Of a stretch of 64,000 bases of DNA, positions 61,421-64,000 are shown piece by piece. Numbering within the stretch: position 1 is the first letter of the stretch; every line of letters begins with the position of its first letter. Both the position numbers and the translations under genes were made by a program. The notes under the pieces are model-generated. The model was not told the DNA's origin, ran no database searches, and worked only from the letters and a program-made list of their open reading frames with translations. Origin of the DNA: an uncultured Alphaproteobacteria bacterium (GTDB lineage Bacteria > Pseudomonadota > Alphaproteobacteria > RF32 > CAG-239). The stretch lies in assembly GCA_934276635.1 (NCBI GenBank), contig CAKQTH010000005.1, positions 1 to 64,000 of the forward strand. The letters run 5' to 3'.

Positions 61421-61450
61421 CAGAAACCGCCGCTTTGGCGGTTTCTTTTT
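61421..61450 (+). terminator. Terminator of the second Skp-like gene
   Basis: GAAACCGCC (61423-61431) pairs with GGCGGTTTC (61437-61445) around five bases, then five T. Confidence 0.9.
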
Positions 61451-61492
61451 GCGCGCACGATATAAAACATCAACAAAATAGGAAAATATTCC

Positions 61493-61521
61493 TTGACTTT
61501 TACAAATAAATGTGCTATCAA
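61493..61521 (+). promoter_or_regulatory. Promoter of the tail-fibre module leader
   Basis: TTGACT (61493-61498) and TATCAA (61516-61521) are 17 bp apart. Transcription would start near 61528. Confidence 0.6.
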
Positions 61522-61522
61522 T

Positions 61523-61621
61523 GCTATCAGGTAACGGGTTTAGTGTGTCCTCCACGCTTGCCCGTTAGCTGTTATATGAAGGTCTGAAAGAGCTTTCTCG
61601 CTGTGAGAAGGCTCTTTTTTT
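61523..61621 (+). ncRNA. Structured leader with attenuator-like terminator
   Basis: About 95 nt between the promoter and the tail-fibre gene fold well. AACGGG pairs with CCCGTT, and inside it AGTGTG pairs with CACGCT, leaving a loop with TCCTC. Downstream AGAGCTTTCTC (61589-61599) pairs with GAGAAGGCTCT (61605-61615), then a T run: an intrinsic terminator 27 bp before the tail-fibre ATG. It could be an attenuated 5' leader or a free small RNA. I do not recognise an RNA family. Confidence 0.5.
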
Positions 61622-61647
61622 GTGCAAAATAAAAGAAAGGAGATATA

Positions 61648-62664
61648 ATGACTGATCATATATTGGTAAAAAATATTCCTCCGCGAATTCAATATGTTGC
61701 GGACGGAGAAAGCAAAACATTCGAGTTTCCGTTCATAATTTTTCATAATACCGATTTGAAAATTTATGTCGGAGAAGAACTCCAAAACAAAAATTTTTAT
61801 ACTATCAGCACATACGAAAACAGCACCGGCGGAAGCATAACTTTTGAAGCTGCGCCGGCAACCGGAAATATCGTAACATTGGTTCGCGAACTGCCGATTG
61901 AGCGTACCAGCGATTTTCAGGAAGGAAGCTCTCTGCGCGCTGATGCTTTGAACTATGAGTTTGATTATCAGGTTGCCTGCCAGCAGCAAATTGCCGACAA
62001 CTTAAACCGCTCGATGGTGTTGCCGCCGTATGCGACCGGAGACGATGTAAATTTAACTCTGCCGCTACCTTCTGCCGGAAAAGCCATTGTGTGGAATTCC
62101 GACGGAACGAATCTTGAAAACTCGACGGTAGAAGTCAACAAGCTTGAAACAACCTTAAAGGAATACAAAACATCTGCGGAGAATTCGGCAACTGCGGCAA
62201 CTTTGGCCTCGTCAGCAGCCAGGTCTGCGGCTCAAACGGCTTCAACCGCGGCCGCAAATGCAACATCGGCCGCCGCTGCCGTTGCAAACAAGGCAGATAA
62301 AGATCTCGGGAACGCTGCGGCAAATCTTGATTTTGTGACAGAAAGCTATGGCCCGGACGAAGACGGGAGCTGGTATAGAATATACAAATCAGGCTGGATT
62401 GAACAAGGCGGACGCTATCAGTCGACCGATGTTAGCAACATCGCCGGCTTTGCAACGATTAGCCTTTTGAAGCCGTATAATGACAAAAACTATACGATAA
62501 ATCTGACTTCCGCCGTTCAAAACTATTTTGCTTATCTTAACGGAGTGGGCAATCCGACCAACTACAATGTTACTGCAACATCTTTCATTGCCGGAACAAT
62601 GTATGTCGGCGGTTCGGGATATTTGAAAAGTTTTTATTGGACAACAATGGGAAAAGGAGCATAA
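61648..62664 (+). CDS. Phage-type tail fibre protein
   Basis: A 338-residue protein. Residues 1-145 follow the N-terminal connector of T7-like tail fibres: IPPRIQYVADGESKTFEFPF, an FxDxDLKIYV-type strand, GNIVTLVRELPIERTSDFQ and LNYEFDYQVACQQQIADN. A coiled-coil stretch rich in Ala (residues 170-215) leads to a C-terminal beta domain (GSWYRIYKSGWIEQGGRY) of the kind that ends fibre shafts. The ATG follows AAAGGAGATATA. No capsid, tail or lysis gene is near, so the fibre gene stands alone with the small gene after it. It may be a remnant of a prophage or a captured fibre. Confidence 0.82.
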   Translation: MTDHILVKNIPPRIQYVADGESKTFEFPFIIFHNTDLKIYVGEELQNKNFYTISTYENSTGGSITFEAAPATGNIVTLVRELPIERTSDFQEGSSLRADALNYEFDYQVACQQQIADNLNRSMVLPPYATGDDVNLTLPLPSAGKAIVWNSDGTNLENSTVEVNKLETTLKEYKTSAENSATAATLASSAARSAAQTASTAAANATSAAAAVANKADKDLGNAAANLDFVTESYGPDEDGSWYRIYKSGWIEQGGRYQSTDVSNIAGFATISLLKPYNDKNYTINLTSAVQNYFAYLNGVGNPTNYNVTATSFIAGTMYVGGSGYLKSFYWTTMGKGA

Positions 62665-62667
62665 ACT

Positions 62668-62928
62668 ATGAAACTCGGAGACAAACTTACAAAAGAAAAC
62701 TATACTCAAGGAGCAATTTTTTGCAACAAAAACGGCTATAAAATAAATCCGAAAAGCTGGATTATTGAAGAAGTTGTTACGCAAACCCCGACATATCGGG
62801 AGCTGCGCCAAAATGAATATCCTTCAATCGGCGAACAATTGGATATGATTTATTGGGACAAAGTAAACTCCACAAATCTGTGGCAGGAGAAAATCGCGCA
62901 AATCAAAGCAAAATATCCGAAGGAGTAA
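62668..62928 (+). CDS. Small phage-tail-associated protein
   Basis: An 86-residue protein 3 bp after the tail-fibre gene. Its C-terminal half, RELRQNEYPSIGEQLDMIYWDKVNSTNLW followed by AQIKAKYPK, is the short module often found at the end of phage tail or fibre-assembly proteins. It may help fibre folding or assembly. The N-terminal 40 residues are not recognised. Confidence 0.72.
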   Translation: MKLGDKLTKENYTQGAIFCNKNGYKINPKSWIIEEVVTQTPTYRELRQNEYPSIGEQLDMIYWDKVNSTNLWQEKIAQIKAKYPKE

Positions 62929-62929
62929 A

Positions 62930-62962
62930 AAAATCGTCCCCCGTATTTTCGGGGGACTTTCT
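62930..62962. terminator. Bidirectional terminator between the fibre module and the WavE-like gene
   Basis: GTCCCCCG (62936-62943) pairs with CGGGGGAC (62950-62957) around a 6-base loop. Confidence 0.88.
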
Positions 62963-64000
62963 TTATATTTTCTTTTTCCAGACCTGTATTTTGCATATTT
63001 TTATGGTCACTTTGCCGTCGCCGACTTTTTTTCTATATAAAAATTTGGCGATTTTTTTGGCCGCTTTCACATAAAACGGCGGCTTTTTTTCAAATATGGC
63101 CTCATTCATTAAAATTGAGGGCTTGAGCTTAAACCCGTTTAACAGCCACTCATCGCCGTTTGCCGCCTCGATATTATCCAAATCGGTATAGAGGTTGAAC
63201 CATTCTTTGAATGTGAGTTCCTCAAGCTGCGGATTTACACCCAAAAAGTTGCGCCATCTGTTCACAAAATTATAATATTTCGGCCAATAAAGTCCGAGGC
63301 TGTGCGCATCGACAATGCAAAAATATCGCGCATATGCCTGCCAGCTGTTTTTGAGCGTCCAATCGATTTTGTATCCCAATTTTTCAAGATATTCAGTCGT
63401 ATAATAAATTTCGCTGAATTTAAGTTTGCAATAGTCCAACATATTTTTCCATTTCGGAGTTTTTGTACGCTTTTCAAAATCGCAGCTCCAAAACTTTATG
63501 ACATCATCAACATGCCCGAACAAAAACATATCCGACACATCATACAGGCGGTATTTGAAGGTATCAAACGAAAGCGTTATCAACCGAGCCTTTTGAACAT
63601 TTGCATCATACACCGGAAAAACCTTCAGCAGATTAAACAAAAACTGCGGAATATTTGTTTCATAAAATCTTTGGTCTGTTCTGGTTTTTATGACATATTC
63701 GGCGCCCTTTTCTTTGGCGTATTTCAGGCCGTTTTGAGTTGATAAAATCTGATAATTTATATTAAACAAACCTTTTGTTTCCGGCGCGTCGTTCAACAAA
63801 ACATCAACACCTATGGCCCTGATTTTTTTGATTGCGCGCGGATCTTCGGTCTTCCAAGTAGACAAGATTATCGGACAATTCGGAAAAGTCTGCTTATACA
63901 ACTTCAGGGTTTCTATCGTAAAATCATCTTCCGATTTCAGCGGTCCCTGCATCATAATGGTCAGAGAATACGGTTTTTTTAGATTGTTGGAAATCGCGCG
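62963..64000 (-). CDS. WavE-like lipopolysaccharide synthesis protein (partial)
   Basis: The frame is open from the window end to the stop at 62963, giving about 345 residues; the start lies outside. Before the first ATG at 63955 the frame still reads NNLKKPYSLTIMMQGP, where family members have the first strand, so 63955 is not the true start. The WavE pattern is seen in TIETLKLYKQTFPNCPIILSTW, EYVIKTRTDQRFYETN and YDVSDMFLFGHVDDVIKFW. WavE is needed for the outer core of Vibrio LPS and is thought to act as a glycosyltransferase. The C-terminus is basic. Confidence 0.78.
   Translation of the reverse strand, partial: RAISNNLKKPYSLTIMMQGPLKSEDDFTIETLKLYKQTFPNCPIILSTWKTEDPRAIKKIRAIGVDVLLNDAPETKGLFNINYQILSTQNGLKYAKEKGAEYVIKTRTDQRFYETNIPQFLFNLLKVFPVYDANVQKARLITLSFDTFKYRLYDVSDMFLFGHVDDVIKFWSCDFEKRTKTPKWKNMLDYCKLKFSEIYYTTEYLEKLGYKIDWTLKNSWQAYARYFCIVDAHSLGLYWPKYYNFVNRWRNFLGVNPQLEELTFKEWFNLYTDLDNIEAANGDEWLLNGFKLKPSILMNEAIFEKKPPFYVKAAKKIAKFLYRKKVGDGKVTIKICKIQVWKKKI

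Noticed and set aside
61648..62928. Complete prophage
   Set aside because: Only two tail-related genes are present, bounded by terminators and ordinary chromosomal genes; no integrase, capsid or lysis gene.

Overview
The window looks like a chromosome segment of an AT-rich, uncultured, probably host-associated alphaproteobacterium. The best single marker is a CtrA response regulator at 11964-12647, with the full receiver and winged-helix domains and the phospho-acceptor Asp51. FtsZ with a long acidic linker, a Sua5-type tRNA-modification enzyme, LolCD and KdsB also fit a Gram-negative alphaproteobacterium. Placement near the gut lineages often labelled Azospirillum-like or RF32 is an inference from the style of the pilin-like genes, not something proved here.

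Layout from the left. 1-525: tail of a pilin-like gene and a candidate small RNA. 525-5060: yejF, yejE and a membrane protein with a degenerate sulfatase-like fold. 5170-7724: rpsD and a divergent TPR-methyltransferase. 7725-8425: a pilin-like gene behind a poly-G promoter. 8493-10741: a very AT-rich three-gene cassette (small Cys protein, UDG-like protein, B12-type radical SAM enzyme) that looks acquired. 10876-11157: tRNA-Glu with a 207-bp unit that duplicates the tRNA 3' end. 11231-21920: sodB, ctrA, rsmB-like, recG, mfd, an EF-hand protein, lolD and lolC. 22052-30304: a compact division and wall cluster mraY-ftsW-murG-murB-ftsQ-ftsA-ftsZ, lacking murD, murC and ddl. 30461-34879: a secreted protein, a second pilin-like gene, an OpgB-like phosphoglycerol transferase and two small genes. 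35047-39177: rplM-rpsI, a histidine phosphatase, kdsB and a leucyl aminopeptidase. 39331-43340: an HNH-like protein overlapping a SUKH/YrhA-like protein, then sua5 and trxB. 43341-49599: a second TPR-methyltransferase, tRNA-Leu, a DUF4139 protein, a Skp-like protein and a trimeric autotransporter adhesin. 49908-57632: rpmI-rplT-pheS-pheT (no infC), a Cys-rich gene remnant and gyrA. 57716-64000: a pilin pseudogene, an M3 peptidase, a second Skp-like protein, an orphan phage tail-fibre module behind a structured leader, and a WavE-like LPS gene cut by the window end.

The most interesting thread is surface variation. Two intact pilin-like genes and one broken copy share an almost identical promoter in which a run of 7-9 G lies between a consensus -35 and a -10 box. 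The spacing is 14-15 bp, shorter than the 17-bp optimum, so slippage would be expected to switch transcription. A 10-G run also lies just upstream of the adhesin. The pilin genes keep a conserved 5' half and have divergent 3' halves. Other points for follow-up are the radical SAM/UDG-like cassette, the tRNA-Glu repeat unit, the HNH/SUKH pair and the attenuator-like leader of the tail-fibre module. No insertion sequence and no CRISPR array was seen.
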